64,000 bases of DNA from an uncultured Verrucomicrobiota bacterium. GTDB taxonomy: Bacteria > Verrucomicrobiota > Verrucomicrobiia > Limisphaerales > UBA9464. A program made the translations under genes and the position numbers. The notes under the pieces are model-generated. The model had not been told where the DNA came from. It ran no database searches and saw only the letters and a list, made by a program, of their open reading frames with translations. Location of the stretch: contig CAIVQH010000004.1 of assembly GCA_903907995.1 (NCBI GenBank), forward strand, positions 1-64,000, written 5' to 3'. Below, one piece after another: positions 54,101 to 62,948 of this stretch; position 1 is the first letter of the stretch; each line of letters opens with the position of its first letter.

Positions 54101-54963
54101 CGGAGGGAGCGCAACGACGCCGGCTCCTTGTCGCGCACGAGCATCACCGTTTCCACCGGGGTCGGCGCCTCAAAGGGGGGGCGGCCGCTCAGCAGGTCGT
54201 AGAGGATGGCCCCGAGCGAATAGATGTCGGCAGCCACCGTAAGCAGGCGCGGGTCATCGGCCTGCTCCGGAGGCATGTAGGCCGGTGTGCCAAACACCGC
54301 CCCGGTCTGCGTCAGCCGGCTTTCCACGCCCAGGCGCCGCGCCAGTCCGAAATCCATGACCTGCGGCTCCCCTTGGGCGTCCACAAGGATATTGGCCGGC
54401 TTCAGATCACGGTGCAAAACGCCACGCTGATGTGCGTAATGGATCGCCTTGGCCACCTTGGCCATCAGCCGGGCGCTTTCCACGGGGTTGCGCGCCCCTT
54501 CACGGGCGCGTTCAGCCAGGCTGCGGCCGTCGATCAGCTTCATGCTGAAGAAGTGGCGGCCGTCGAACTGGCCGACCTCATAGATCGGCACGATGTTCGG
54601 ATGATCCAGGTTGGCCGCCGCCTCGGCTTCCGCCCGGAAGCGCTTCACCTCATCCTCACCGGCGAACTGGCCGGCCAGGATCAGTTTCAAGGCCACCGTG
54701 CGGTTCAGGCTGATCTGCCGGGCGCGATAGACCACCCCCATGCCGCCGCGGGCGATTTCCGCCTGCACTTCGTAGTCGCCGAAGGCGTGCAGCACCGGAG
54801 CGGCGTAGTTGGAGTAGCCAAAACGGCCCGAAGCCGGCCCTTCCGCCGCGTGGTGCCGGGGGCGGACCAGCGAATGCCGCACCAGGCAAGCCGGGCACAG
54901 CCCTTCCAGCAGGAGGGCGTGGCGTGGCAGACCACATTCTGGGCAGGCGGCAAGGTTGGACAT
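51115..54963 (-). CDS. Membrane Ser/Thr protein kinase with N-terminal zinc ribbon and WD-like propeller
   Basis: This 1282-residue protein has, in order, a zinc ribbon (Cys 7, 10, 23, 26) and a Hanks-type kinase domain at about residues 62-330. The kinase has glycine loop ARGGMGVVY, Lys93, HRDLKPAN at 184-191, DFG at 204-206 and [10 protein letters not shown]. One membrane helix follows ([20 protein letters not shown]), then about 900 extracytoplasmic residues of WD40-like blades ([46 protein letters not shown]). The kinase is complete. It lies 5 bases after a sigma-like gene and is probably co-transcribed with it. Confidence 0.93.
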   Translation of the reverse strand: MSNLAACPECGLPRHALLLEGLCPACLVRHSLVRPRHHAAEGPASGRFGYSNYAAPVLHAFGDYEVQAEIARGGMGVVYRARQISLNRTVALKLILAGQFAGEDEVKRFRAEAEAAANLDHPNIVPIYEVGQFDGRHFFSMKLIDGRSLAERAREGARNPVESARLMAKVAKAIHYAHQRGVLHRDLKPANILVDAQGEPQVMDFGLARRLGVESRLTQTGAVFGTPAYMPPEQADDPRLLTVAADIYSLGAILYDLLSGRPPFEAPTPVETVMLVRDKEPASLRSLRPEIARDLETICLKCLQKEPERRYASALALAEDLERYLKGEPILARPVNPAERAWRWARRRPVVAALTAVVVVLLLTLAIGAPWVAARLAKAATRAENANEQAQNKLQEARLAQAEAQRLSDVVGHKEDGLRSLAEATSIRSPGRLLDEAVAQFALFDYSSLAVTHPRAGRSLPVCFTPDFSRYLMAETNATLTLRSTESDQELWRWHPYRPLDADEIFMSPDGSNAAVVHDKDSTNGFLEILNLREKRLNAVLPGLRAGPFSPDGHLLLVADGQRRPALVDVSDGRRLEEPPLPSNMEDEVVFDPDPSVPLLARIAGRNVEFWDRRQGKVVSRLSHTAGIITIAWNGDLVVAGDYFGDIRIWNLRNEKTIVLKDHRDSVIRLFFSEDGQRLLSTSRDGHTACWDPFSGERLLISERYQAYQNSSDNHRLHFGNEERWGWTPVLPSKGFRRLNCVDEGSQKTRCLSFSPSGRWLLVTKQAGLHVYDTTTGQRILFHPAFALTGAWFLRGGNSVLAHDRDQIYWFDVVVGNGVMRLAERQRKSIPGTVWLEPGTLSPDGSILALCTGGGPVMLLDANTGDEIQRVPAPAALVAAVSNEARWTATRDLGTNLVCVRSFSNTVDPITFHLSDAITTFNADGKWLLASSLDEHCFRELPGGALKHEVAAGGNIYHTPAAAAWSPDGKVAAVVIARGKVELLRTGTWDHLVTLTSPQPTTLASLTFSPNQRFVAAATGADQIELWDLEEIRSEIAAFHLSLPEPKLLTPSADLADHAVVAPIQMSPALPTPLPVTHPYPLRISNTPSNLLDLSHFYNLRLDARSWSSDSPLDKSFASLPQGVQEFGGTLFDVRGIIQLRGVEMAKYLTNLPPSADGIEVNRSARRLHFLGGVDSLFSSFPRRQAVGHCVIHYADGQQADFPWGAQKELDNIQYNPRSHRAKTDSMVVWVGTTPGSESGNGRVRMMKMTRDNPRPDVPISTIDLKTADLAPAPLIIAVTAE

Positions 54964-54968
54964 TCGGC

Positions 54969-55616
54969 TCAGTCGAATAGCTCCCCGAACTCCGCATCAA
55001 GTTCAGTCGGAGTGGAGACTGTCTGGGACACTTCTTCCAGCGCGAGCTTTTGAAAACGTTCCCGGAACGGGATCAGTCCGTCATCGGACGTTTTGCCCCC
55101 GTCGTTCAGCGTCAGGCGGCGGGCGAGTCCAGGTTTTAGCGCCTCAAATTCGTCCAACCGGCCGTTGGCGGCAGATTCGCGGCGCAACGCCGCCAAGGCC
55201 AGATCCAGCACCACCAGGGCCCAACGGCGGCGAAAAACGTCCCCGGGCACGCTGATGCCGGCGGACACTACCCCCATCCGGGCTTCAGCATCGGGGGGAA
55301 CCAGCCCCGGCTGCGACTGGTCCAGGGTGGAATCATACGCCGCCCCGCGGGCGGTCTGGTCGGCGAGAAAACCGTTGAGAGCCTCGAACATGCCCATGCG
55401 CAGTCGCAGGTAGGCCTGCTTGGGACGGCCAAATTCGTTGCCGTGGGAAAATTCGCGCAGGAAATGTCGGGTAAGCAGGCTGGCATCGGGGGCCGCAACC
55501 CCGTCATCGCGCAGCAAGGCGTAAGGCGGCCACCAGAATTTGCGGCATAAGGCCTCCAATACGGACGAGGAAACCGTCCGCGCTTCCGCCTTGTTACCGG
55601 GCAGGCCTGCTGGCAT
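54969..55616 (-). CDS. Degenerate ECF sigma-like protein paired with kinase
   Basis: This 215-residue protein keeps several features of the kinase-associated ECF sigma group: the region-2-like [20 protein letters not shown] with [28 protein letters not shown] followed by EFEALKPGL, and a C-terminal [21 protein letters not shown]. The region 4 helix-turn-helix that normally lies before this tail appears shortened or lost ([21 protein letters not shown]). It may act as a partner of the kinase rather than a working sigma factor. No frameshift is evident. Confidence 0.6.
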   Translation of the reverse strand: MPAGLPGNKAEARTVSSSVLEALCRKFWWPPYALLRDDGVAAPDASLLTRHFLREFSHGNEFGRPKQAYLRLRMGMFEALNGFLADQTARGAAYDSTLDQSQPGLVPPDAEARMGVVSAGISVPGDVFRRRWALVVLDLALAALRRESAANGRLDEFEALKPGLARRLTLNDGGKTSDDGLIPFRERFQKLALEEVSQTVSTPTELDAEFGELFD

Positions 55617-55657
55617 GGGGCCAGTGTATGGCGGGACGATGACAAAAGTCCAACCGG

Positions 55658-56722
55658 CTAAGCTGCCGACCGGAACTGCTCCAGGTCCGGGTCAATCTGG
55701 GCCTCCCGGCGCTCCACCAGCTTGCGCAGCTTGCGGAGGGCGGAGGCTTCAATCTGCCGGATGCGTTCACGGGTCACCCCAAAGGTCTCGCCAATTTCTT
55801 CCAGCGTCTTTTCGGGGCCGCCGTCGAGGCCGAACCGGCGGTTGATCACGGCCAGGGCGCGCTCATCCAGCCGGCGCACGAGTTCGCGGAGCATCTCGTG
55901 CCGGTTGTGGTCGGCCAGGTCCTCATAGGCGGTGCCGGCGTTTTCGTCCTTCACGATGTCCGCAAAACGCGTGTCATCCTCATCACCCAGCGGGGCATCC
56001 AGCGAAACCGGGCGATGGCTGGCGCAGAGCAGTTCGGTGACGCGCTCGCGGGTCAGCTGCATCTCGCTGGCGATCTCGGCCTCGGTCGGTTCGCGACCGA
56101 TCTCCTCCTGCAGGCGCATGGAAGTGCGGCGGATACGGGCGACGAGATCCACCAGATGAACCGGCAGCCGGATTGTCCGGGCCTGGTCGCCCATGGCGCG
56201 TTTGATGCTTTGTTTGATCCACCAAGAAGCGTAAGTGGACAGCTTGGCACCCTTGGCCGGATCAAAGCGGTCCACAGCCCGCATCAGGCCCATGTTCCCC
56301 TCATTGATCATGTCCAGCAACGGCAGGCCAAGGCCCTCGTAATCACGGGCTATCTTCACGACCAGCCGCAGGTTGGCCTTGATCATGTGCTCGCGCGCTT
56401 CGTCGTCACCCTGATGGATCCGGCCGGCCAGGGCGGTTTCCTCCTCCAAGGTCAGCAGCGGTGTCTCGCTGATCTCCCGGAGATAGAGCCGCAGGCTGAG
56501 GTCCAGGTCGCCGCTGGCGGAATCGGAGGTCAGGCGCGGATTGCGCGGACGCGGCTGGCTTTCCGCCGCCGGCTTGACGGCCAGGGCAGGGCGGATTTCC
56601 CCCGGGCAACGGGTTCCATGATCGGCGGCTGGCTTGCCCTCGCCCGGTTGCCGGAGCATGGGCCGGCGGCGCTGGAAAGCTGAAGTCTTCGGTCCGCGTT
56701 TTTGTTTTACGAATGTAATCAT
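55658..56722 (-). CDS. Group 2 sigma-70 family RNA polymerase sigma factor
   Basis: This 354-residue sigma factor lacks the long region 1.1/non-conserved part of a primary RpoD but has region 1.2 (LRLYLREISETPLLTLEEE), region 2 (MINEGNMGLMRAVDRFDPAK, STYASWWIKQSIKRAM), region 3 (RTIRLPVHLVDLVARI) and region 4 (TLEEIGETFGVTRERIRQIE). The basic N-terminus (about 70 residues) is unusual and proline/arginine-rich. It is probably an alternative, RpoS/SigB-like factor. It lies about 40 bases before the sigma-like/kinase pair on the same strand. Confidence 0.9.
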   Translation of the reverse strand: MITFVKQKRGPKTSAFQRRRPMLRQPGEGKPAADHGTRCPGEIRPALAVKPAAESQPRPRNPRLTSDSASGDLDLSLRLYLREISETPLLTLEEETALAGRIHQGDDEAREHMIKANLRLVVKIARDYEGLGLPLLDMINEGNMGLMRAVDRFDPAKGAKLSTYASWWIKQSIKRAMGDQARTIRLPVHLVDLVARIRRTSMRLQEEIGREPTEAEIASEMQLTRERVTELLCASHRPVSLDAPLGDEDDTRFADIVKDENAGTAYEDLADHNRHEMLRELVRRLDERALAVINRRFGLDGGPEKTLEEIGETFGVTRERIRQIEASALRKLRKLVERREAQIDPDLEQFRSAA

Positions 56723-56846
56723 AACGGGGCAAGTTTCAGATGCGAAGAGTTTAGCAAGTGCCTGGCCAACTTTTATGGGCTCCGCGCCACGGTGCTTTGG
56801 ACAACGGCGACCGGAAACGGCTCAAAGAAACTCCGAACCGGCCTCC

Positions 56847-56939
56847 CGGCCTGCTGGGTTCGTCCAGCAGGACCGGGGCCAAGGCAGCCAGAGGCGTGCC
56901 GTTCTCACGGATGACAGGCAAGTTTATCGGCGTAAACTT
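56847..56939. promoter_or_regulatory. Hairpin and dyad upstream of the group 2 sigma gene
   Basis: CCTGCTGG-GTTCGT-CCAGCAGG at 56850-56871 with flanking CCGG pairs makes a strong hairpin. A perfect 7-bp dyad AAGTTTA-TCGGCG-TAAACTT is at 56920-56939. They may belong to the end of the ABC operon (stop at 56968) or to control of the sigma gene. No T-run follows the hairpin. Confidence 0.35.
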
Positions 56940-56967
56940 ACGGACGTGACCGTCCGCAAGGCCGCCC

Positions 56968-58020
56968 TTAGCGGGGCAGCACCAGCAGGTCCTGGGGACG
57001 CAGGGAGACCTGCAGGGATGTGCCGACGGGCAGCAGCCGCTCCGGGTTCGGAGTGAAGGCCTTGAGGGAGACACCGGCCGCCGTGCTCAACAGGTATTCC
57101 TCGATCTCGCCCAGGTAGTTGACCTGTTCCAGCCGGCAGCCAAAGCCGTTTACCGGCGAGGCTTCCAGCCGCAGTGCCTCCGGGCGGAAGCCCAGCCAGA
57201 CCGGCGTACCGGGGGCCAAACCCGACCGTGGTTCAGCGGCAAAGGTGCCGAGCGCCGAAGTGATTTCGAGACGCTCCGGGTTGGTGGCCGACACGGTGCC
57301 CTCGACCCAGTTGGTCTCGCCGATGAAGTCGGCCACGAACCGGTTGGCCGGCCGACGATAGACCGTGCGCGGATCGGCCAGCTGCTCGACCACACCGTCC
57401 CGGAGCACGGCCATGCGGTCGGCAAGGGACAGGGATTCCTTCTGGTCGTGCGTGACGTACACGGTGGTGATCCTGGTCTCCGAGTGGATGCGGCGGATCT
57501 CGTCCCGCATCTCCAGGCGCAGGCGGGCATCGAGGTTGGACAGCGGCTCATCCAGGAGCAGCACGTCGGGCCGGATGACCAGTGCCCGGGCCAGGGCGAC
57601 CCGTTGCTGCTGCCCGCCGGAAAGCTGGTTGGGTGTCCGGTCGGCCAGCTGGCCCATCCGGACCGTATCCAGGGCGGCGCGCACCCGTTCCTGCTTTTCC
57701 TTGCTGGCGACGTTCCGCACGTCGAGGCCGTAGGCGACATTTTCGGACACCGTCATGTGAGGCCACAGGGCGTAGTTCTGGAACACCATGCCGGTGTTGC
57801 GCTTGTGTGGCGGCACATCGTTCATCCGCCGGTCGCCGAAAAGCAGTTCACCCCCGTCGGGCTGGTAGAAGCCGGCGATCAGGCGCAGGAGCGTGGTTTT
57901 TCCACAGCCGCTGGGCCCCAGCAGGAAAAACAGTTCACGGTCGTGAATCTCCAGGGAAATGTCCTTCAGCACCGGCGTGGAGCCGAAGCTTTTCGTAAGG
58001 TTGCGAACCGTGATGTTCAT
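56968..58020 (-). CDS. ABC transporter ATP-binding protein (FbpC/PotA-like)
   Basis: This 350-residue ATPase has Walker A LLGPSGCGKTTLLRLIAG, Q-loop MVFQNYALWPHMTV, signature LSGGQQQRVALARAL, Walker B VLLLDEPLSNLD and H-loop VTHDQ. A C-terminal TOBE-like domain starts near residue 270 ([18 protein letters not shown]). It belongs to the importer class for iron, polyamines, phosphonates or sugars. ATG 58020 overlaps the solute-binding protein stop by four bases. No permease gene is found in this operon or elsewhere in the window. Confidence 0.93.
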   Translation of the reverse strand: MNITVRNLTKSFGSTPVLKDISLEIHDRELFFLLGPSGCGKTTLLRLIAGFYQPDGGELLFGDRRMNDVPPHKRNTGMVFQNYALWPHMTVSENVAYGLDVRNVASKEKQERVRAALDTVRMGQLADRTPNQLSGGQQQRVALARALVIRPDVLLLDEPLSNLDARLRLEMRDEIRRIHSETRITTVYVTHDQKESLSLADRMAVLRDGVVEQLADPRTVYRRPANRFVADFIGETNWVEGTVSATNPERLEITSALGTFAAEPRSGLAPGTPVWLGFRPEALRLEASPVNGFGCRLEQVNYLGEIEEYLLSTAAGVSLKAFTPNPERLLPVGTSLQVSLRPQDLLVLPR

Positions 58021-59342
58021 GGCTGGATCGGGCGTGCGAGGCGGCGGTATTTGGCCTGGGCCTGCTGCTGCCACTCAAGTTTGGTCTGCTGTCGAAATTC
58101 CGCGTCCTTCCATTTGTCCTTCGCCATGGTGATGGCCTCGTCGGCGCTGAGCGGCACCCGGCCCAGCTCGGCCAGCTCCTCCGGGCGGGCGCCCCGGGCG
58201 ATGACCGCGCGCCAGGCGGCGATGAGTTCGGGATGGAGGTCCACGATCGTGGCGCCGAACAGGGAGCGGACGATTTCGCGGCGGTCACGGGCAACGCGGG
58301 CGTCGTACCGGAAAGGCTGCTTCAGGGTGAAGGGGTTCACCGGGATGTGCGTCTGGCCGCGATACTTCTCGTAGAGCGCGGGGCGTACCGGGAGCCGTTC
58401 GATGGCGTGTTTCTGCGGGCCTTCCGGATGGCCCAGCGGCAGGTACCACAGCTTCTGCCCAGCGTCACTGAGCACGAAGTCAAGGAACCGGCCTGCCAGC
58501 TCGGGGTGTGGCGGGCCGTGGAGGATCGCGATGCCATCCGCGCTCACGGCGGTAAAGTCCTCGGGCAGCACCAGGTCGAGGTTGCCCACGCCGGCGGCCG
58601 TGATCTGGATGTACCCGTAGTAGTCGATGGAGAAGGCGTAGGCGACCTGGCCGAGCGCGCATTCCTTGGCGGTGTTGGAACTCAGCCGGTCGAACTGGCG
58701 CACGTTGCCGCTGATCTCCGTGAGCAGCTGCCAGCCGCGTTCCCAGCCGTAGGCCTGGAGGAACGCCTCGAACATGTTGTTCATCGTGCCGCTGTTGCGG
58801 GGATCGCCCGCCCCCACCCAGCCGAGCAGTTTTGGCTGGGCGAGATCCTCCCAACGCGTCACCCGGGGCAGGCCCGTTGCACTTTGCACCCGCAGGTTTT
58901 GCAGAATGCCGAAGCCGGCAAGGCAGGCGCCGAACCAGGTCTTCGTCGGGTCGTAAATTTCCGTGCCCTGGGCCGTCTGCGGGATGCCGTCGATCACGTC
59001 GGGCGGTGGCTGGTGGGGTTCCAGCAGCTTCTTGGCGGAAAGGGCGAGGAACGGTTCCGGTCCGCCACCGAAGAAGATGTCGATGCCGATGCCGCCCGGC
59101 TTGGTCTTGAATTCTGACTCCACGTAGCGCTGGGCTTCACCCGAGCCGCCGACGTCGCGCCATTCGACCGCGGCCGGTGTGCCATAGCGGGCCTGATGCC
59201 ATGCGTTGAAACCGCGCTCGAACTCGGCCCGTATCTCCTCGGGATGAGGGGTGAGCACGATGACCGGCGGCTCCGCAACGGTCCGCTCCAGCGTGCCGTA
59301 AGCCGCCACGACAAGGAGGAGACGGAACAGGCGAACCTTCAC
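58017..59342 (-). CDS. ABC transporter solute-binding protein
   Basis: This 441-residue protein has a short signal-like N-terminus (RLFRLLLVVAAYG). The body resembles iron/thiamine-type binding proteins: EIRAEFERGFNAWHQARYGT, WRDVGGSGEAQRYVESEF, DIFFGGGPEPF, WFGACLAGFGILQN and WVGAGDPRNSGTMNNMFEAF. GTG 59342 overlaps the DUF5009 stop by four bases; the much longer frame upstream is antisense-like and rejected. The C-terminal 100 residues are helical and charged, longer than in most relatives. The substrate is unknown. Confidence 0.85.
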   Translation of the reverse strand: MKVRLFRLLLVVAAYGTLERTVAEPPVIVLTPHPEEIRAEFERGFNAWHQARYGTPAAVEWRDVGGSGEAQRYVESEFKTKPGGIGIDIFFGGGPEPFLALSAKKLLEPHQPPPDVIDGIPQTAQGTEIYDPTKTWFGACLAGFGILQNLRVQSATGLPRVTRWEDLAQPKLLGWVGAGDPRNSGTMNNMFEAFLQAYGWERGWQLLTEISGNVRQFDRLSSNTAKECALGQVAYAFSIDYYGYIQITAAGVGNLDLVLPEDFTAVSADGIAILHGPPHPELAGRFLDFVLSDAGQKLWYLPLGHPEGPQKHAIERLPVRPALYEKYRGQTHIPVNPFTLKQPFRYDARVARDRREIVRSLFGATIVDLHPELIAAWRAVIARGARPEELAELGRVPLSADEAITMAKDKWKDAEFRQQTKLEWQQQAQAKYRRLARPIQP

Positions 59343-60643
59343 AGGCGGAGGAAGATCTTCCGGACGTACAATGCGCGGGCGAAACCTAGCATCAGCAGGA
59401 TGGCCACCACGGCCACGAGCACTTCGCCGAAGCCGCCGAGATGCCCCTGGATCGGGCCGCCCACGAACCGCTCGGCAATCTTGCGGAAGCCCAGGATTTG
59501 CGCGGCGAGATAGATGGTCAGGGCGTTGGAACCGATCCAGATGAACGGGCGGCACCACAGGGTCCGCTCCCACACGTCCACGATCTGGTGGAACGCGCCC
59601 AGCAGCATGAGGCTGAAGCCACCCGCGACCAGCACGAACGAGGAGGTCCAGAGTTTCTTGATCACCGGGAAGGAAAAGCCCCACAGGTAGCCCAACCCCA
59701 TCAGCAGGAAGCCCATGGTGAGCAGGAAGACGGTCTTGCCGGTGGGCGGCAGTTCCTCATTCAGCAGGAGCAGGCCGGCAAAAAGCCCCAGCAGGCAGGT
59801 GCCGATCGCGGGCAGCGTGCTGAGGATGCCCTCCGGATCGTAGTAGGTGTCGTAGAGTTTGCCGGGCAGGTACTGGAAGTCGATGTGGTTGGCCAGGTTG
59901 TACCCCGGGGCATACTGGCCGGTGACCGTGTTCAGCGTGCTGTCAAAGAGCTTAACGACATTGGTCTCCCCGGTTTGCTCGGCCAGTTTGGCGAGGGCGG
60001 CGGGTTCCAGCTGGATGTCGCGGATCGGCCAGCGTTCCATGAGGCCCCAATAACCGAGGAGCAGGGAGGCGAAGACGCCGAACAGCAGCTTCACCGGGAG
60101 GAAGATATACAGCAGCCCGGTGGCCGTGTAGGCGAGGGCAATGCGGTTCAGCACGCCCAGCATGCGCGTATTGTCCAGGAGATGCCGCAGCAGGTCGCCG
60201 GTGGTGGCTTCACCGCCTCCGGGCGGAACATAGGCCGCGCCGTCAAAACCCTTCGAATAGAACAGGCCCACGAGATAGAGCATCAGCCCCCGCAGGAGCA
60301 CGCGTTTGGCCGCCGTCATTGCGCCTTTTTCCGCGATGGTTTTGCTCAGGGAAAACGCCGCCGACACACCCACGATGAAGACAAAGAGCGGGAAGATCAG
60401 GTCATAGAAGACAAACCCCTCCCAGGCCACGTGCTCGAGCTGGTGCCGCAGCATCGCGACGAGCGGATTTCCCGTCCACCGGTTGAGGGCGGCGATGAAG
60501 TAGCCGGCCCCCACGATCCAGAACATGTCGAAGCCACGCAGGGCATCCACCGACATGAAACGGGTCGGCAGCTTGTGCTGCACCGCATTGTCGCGGCCCG
60601 AACGAGTCCGCCGGTAGCCGGTCGTTTCAAACTTGTAGGGCAT
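59339..60643 (-). CDS. DUF5009/HGSNAT-like membrane acyltransferase, paralogue B
   Basis: This 434-residue protein has about ten transmembrane segments. The family opening RFMSVDALRGFDMFWIVGAG and YDLIFPLFVFIVGVSAAFSL are present, as is LWTSSFVLVAGGFSLMLLGA near the C-terminal third, and it ends YVRKIFLRL. It lies 16 bases after paralogue C and overlaps the solute-binding protein gene by four bases (GTGA). The related human HGSNAT transfers acetyl groups across a membrane to glucosamine; a transmembrane sugar acetylation role is inferred here. Confidence 0.85.
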   Translation of the reverse strand: MPYKFETTGYRRTRSGRDNAVQHKLPTRFMSVDALRGFDMFWIVGAGYFIAALNRWTGNPLVAMLRHQLEHVAWEGFVFYDLIFPLFVFIVGVSAAFSLSKTIAEKGAMTAAKRVLLRGLMLYLVGLFYSKGFDGAAYVPPGGGEATTGDLLRHLLDNTRMLGVLNRIALAYTATGLLYIFLPVKLLFGVFASLLLGYWGLMERWPIRDIQLEPAALAKLAEQTGETNVVKLFDSTLNTVTGQYAPGYNLANHIDFQYLPGKLYDTYYDPEGILSTLPAIGTCLLGLFAGLLLLNEELPPTGKTVFLLTMGFLLMGLGYLWGFSFPVIKKLWTSSFVLVAGGFSLMLLGAFHQIVDVWERTLWCRPFIWIGSNALTIYLAAQILGFRKIAERFVGGPIQGHLGGFGEVLVAVVAILLMLGFARALYVRKIFLRL

Positions 60644-60659
60644 GTTGGGTTTAAGGGGA

Positions 60660-61907
60660 TCAGAGCCGCAGATAGATCTTCCGCCGATGGAGGAATCGGG
60701 CGAGGAGGAAGGTGAACGCCAACCCGAGCAGGGCGGTCACCAGGCCGCCGAAGCCCTTCATCACGAGCCGGTCAAGCAGGGCGTTCAGGTTGCCGCCGGT
60801 CAGCCGCGTGGCGAGCTGGCCGAAATCCACAAGTTCGCCGAGGAGGTAGATTGCAATCGGGTTGAGTCCCACCCAGACAAACGGCTGGCACCACCGCTGC
60901 CAGCCCCGTACGTCGATGATCCAGTAGAAGGTCGCCAGCAGCAGCGCGCTGTACCCGCCCGCCACCAGCACGAAGGAGGAGGTCCACAGCTTCTTGATGA
61001 TGGGGAAGAAGGTGCCCCAGCCGAACCCGGCCGCCAGCAGTGCGAGCCCTGCCCCCGCCAGCCCAATCGCCTTCTGCTGCGGCGTGCGCTTCGGGTCGCA
61101 CAGGAAAACACCCGCAAACATGCCCAGCAGGCAGCTCGCCACGGCCGGGAACGTGCTGAGGACGCCCTCCGGATCGTAGTTGCCGTTCCACTTCCGCAGG
61201 GGCAGGAACCGGAAGTCGAAGTGGTTCACGACGTTCCTACCCTCCTCATAGCCGCCCCGCACATAGGTGGTGGTGGCGTTGAACAGCCGGTGCGGATCGG
61301 TCTCCCCGGCCTTCTGCAGGCTGGCCTTGATGGCATCCTTTTCCAGCGAGATGTCCCGTACCGGCACAAAGGTCAGGAGCGCCCAGTAGCCGACCAGAAT
61401 GCCGGCCGTCACGGCGATGAGCGTGCGCGGCTTGAAGAAGATGAACAGGAAGCCGGTGGCCCCATAACACAGGGCGATGCGCTGGAGCACGCCCAGCAGG
61501 CGGATGTCCTGGAAGCTCCCCGCGAAGCCGCCATAATAGAAGATGCCGACGAGATACAGCAGCAGCGTTCGTTTCATCAGGCGGGCAAACGCGGCGTCCT
61601 TGCCATAGCGCGGGATGATCTTGCCGAGGGAGAACACGAGCGAGACCCCGGCCATGAACACGAAGAGCGGGAAGATCAGGTCCTCGAAATGGAAGCCCTC
61701 CCACTCCACATGCTCAAGCTGCTTGGCAAGGCCGCGCGTCAGGCGGCCGGAACCCAGCCCCGCAAGCGCGCCACCAAGCAGTTCCCCGCCCATGATCCAG
61801 AACATGTCGAAACCGCGCAGCGCATCGAGCGAGAGGAGGCGGCTGGCTTGGGGCGGCCGGGCCGGTACGGCGACCGGCTCGGGGGCGGGAAGTTCGGTTT
61901 CAGCCAT
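60660..61907 (-). CDS. DUF5009/HGSNAT-like membrane acyltransferase, paralogue C
   Basis: This 415-residue protein is similar to paralogue B throughout: SRLLSLDALRGFDMFWIMGG, EDLIFPLFVFMAGVSLVFSL, LWTSSFVLVAGGYSALLLAT, and the end HRRKIYLRL. It is probably a tandem duplicate of B. A proline/alanine-rich 20-residue N-terminal extension precedes the first helix. It is the first gene of the four-gene operon (C, B, solute-binding protein, ATPase), starting at ATG 61907. About 290 bases without a gene separate it from the DUF6438 gene. Confidence 0.85.
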   Translation of the reverse strand: MAETELPAPEPVAVPARPPQASRLLSLDALRGFDMFWIMGGELLGGALAGLGSGRLTRGLAKQLEHVEWEGFHFEDLIFPLFVFMAGVSLVFSLGKIIPRYGKDAAFARLMKRTLLLYLVGIFYYGGFAGSFQDIRLLGVLQRIALCYGATGFLFIFFKPRTLIAVTAGILVGYWALLTFVPVRDISLEKDAIKASLQKAGETDPHRLFNATTTYVRGGYEEGRNVVNHFDFRFLPLRKWNGNYDPEGVLSTFPAVASCLLGMFAGVFLCDPKRTPQQKAIGLAGAGLALLAAGFGWGTFFPIIKKLWTSSFVLVAGGYSALLLATFYWIIDVRGWQRWCQPFVWVGLNPIAIYLLGELVDFGQLATRLTGGNLNALLDRLVMKGFGGLVTALLGLAFTFLLARFLHRRKIYLRL

Positions 61908-62195
61908 GCGACGCGCCTAAGTAACCATGTGCAAAAAGTGGCGTCCAACCGCAAAAGCCGGTGGTGGAAGAAATGCGCGGTCTCTGGGGCGGCCCGGCTT
62001 GCCCGCTTTCAGGGCTCGGGCAGCCGCTGGTGGAAGATGCCGGAGCCGACTTCAAAATCATGGCTCCAAACCGGATCGCAACACCGTCGTTCGAGCATAT
62101 CCACCGGCCACCCGGGCCACGGAGTTCTTCGATTCGTCCGGCGGGCGGATTGGGCAGACGCCGATTGGGGCGGGCTTTGGGCAGGGTTGGACCCG

Positions 62196-62765
62196 TTATT
62201 TCGGTGAGGCCGGAGGAGGGACCGTTGCGGCTGCGCTGGACTCCCACACGACGTGTTGTGCCGCCGCGTCGATCAGCTGTTCCAGGGCCCAGACTTTGAG
62301 GGGAGCGCTCTGCATATGGTTCTTAAATGTCTTGCGGCGGCTGCCAGCGGCAAAACTGGTGTACACGCTGGCACCGTCGGTGGCCCCGCGACGGTAGGTG
62401 TCCGGCATGGACCAAAATGCCGACTCGCTGATGAAGGCGGCGAGGTTATGGAATTGAACCGGGTCAATCCGGCCAACCCGCTCGCCGACGAAATCCACGT
62501 GGGACACCCCATGAAAACGGCATGTCCCGTCGCTGCGCATGATGAAGGTGTAGGCGGGACAGGCGCCACGACAGCGGGTGCGCTCGATCCCGATTTCGGT
62601 GATCCCGTGGGCCGTGGCCATTCGCGGCAAACCTGGAACAACCGGCGCCGGATTGTGTTTCGGAGCCGCATCATAGTAGTCGGCAACCTCACCGCCCAGC
62701 ACGGTGGCGGCGACTGCAAAGAAAAGTGCGAACCGGCGCAAGTAACGAAGCCTCATCGAAGGCAT
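62196..62765 (-). CDS. DUF6438-like exported protein
   Basis: This protein of about 189 residues (ATG 62765, or 62756) has a signal-type N-terminus (RLRYLRRFALFFAVAATVLG). The central segment EIGIERTRCRGACPAYTFIM followed by SDGTCRFHG matches the DUF6438 pattern with its CxGxCPxY motif, where the cysteines may form a disulfide or bind a ligand. Function is unknown. It is not clearly part of the DUF5009 operon downstream. Confidence 0.68.
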   Translation of the reverse strand: MPSMRLRYLRRFALFFAVAATVLGGEVADYYDAAPKHNPAPVVPGLPRMATAHGITEIGIERTRCRGACPAYTFIMRSDGTCRFHGVSHVDFVGERVGRIDPVQFHNLAAFISESAFWSMPDTYRRGATDGASVYTSFAAGSRRKTFKNHMQSAPLKVWALEQLIDAAAQHVVWESSAAATVPPPASPK

Positions 62766-62865
62766 GAGGCTACGCGTATGCGGAATGTTCTGCAATGTCC
62801 GTCCCGAATGCCGGGCATTTGAGCTCGGCTGCGGCGGCTCCAAGATTCGATCCGTCAGAAACGGC

Positions 62866-62897
62866 CGGACCTCCCCGCAGTGCTGCGAGGAGGTCCG
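62866..62897 (-). terminator. Strong hairpin, probable terminator of the PEP-CTERM gene
   Basis: CGGACCTCC pairs with GGAGGTCCG and the inner CGCAG with CTGCG. This gives a 14-bp near-perfect stem about 50 bases after the stop. The following T-run on the minus strand is short (CGTTTCTG). Confidence 0.65.
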
Positions 62898-62948
62898 TGA
62901 TCTGTCCCGGCCGAGCCGGGGGCAACGGCGTGAACCGAAGGCCGCCTG

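Noticed and set aside
59343..59684. N-terminal 114-codon extension of the solute-binding protein frame
   Set aside because: It overlaps the coding end of the DUF5009 gene on the same strand in another frame and is not protein-like; the GTG at 59342 gives a signal-type start.
60642..62207. Open frame of 521 codons opposite a DUF5009 gene
   Set aside because: Antisense shadow; the membrane-protein frame on the minus strand is clearly the real gene.
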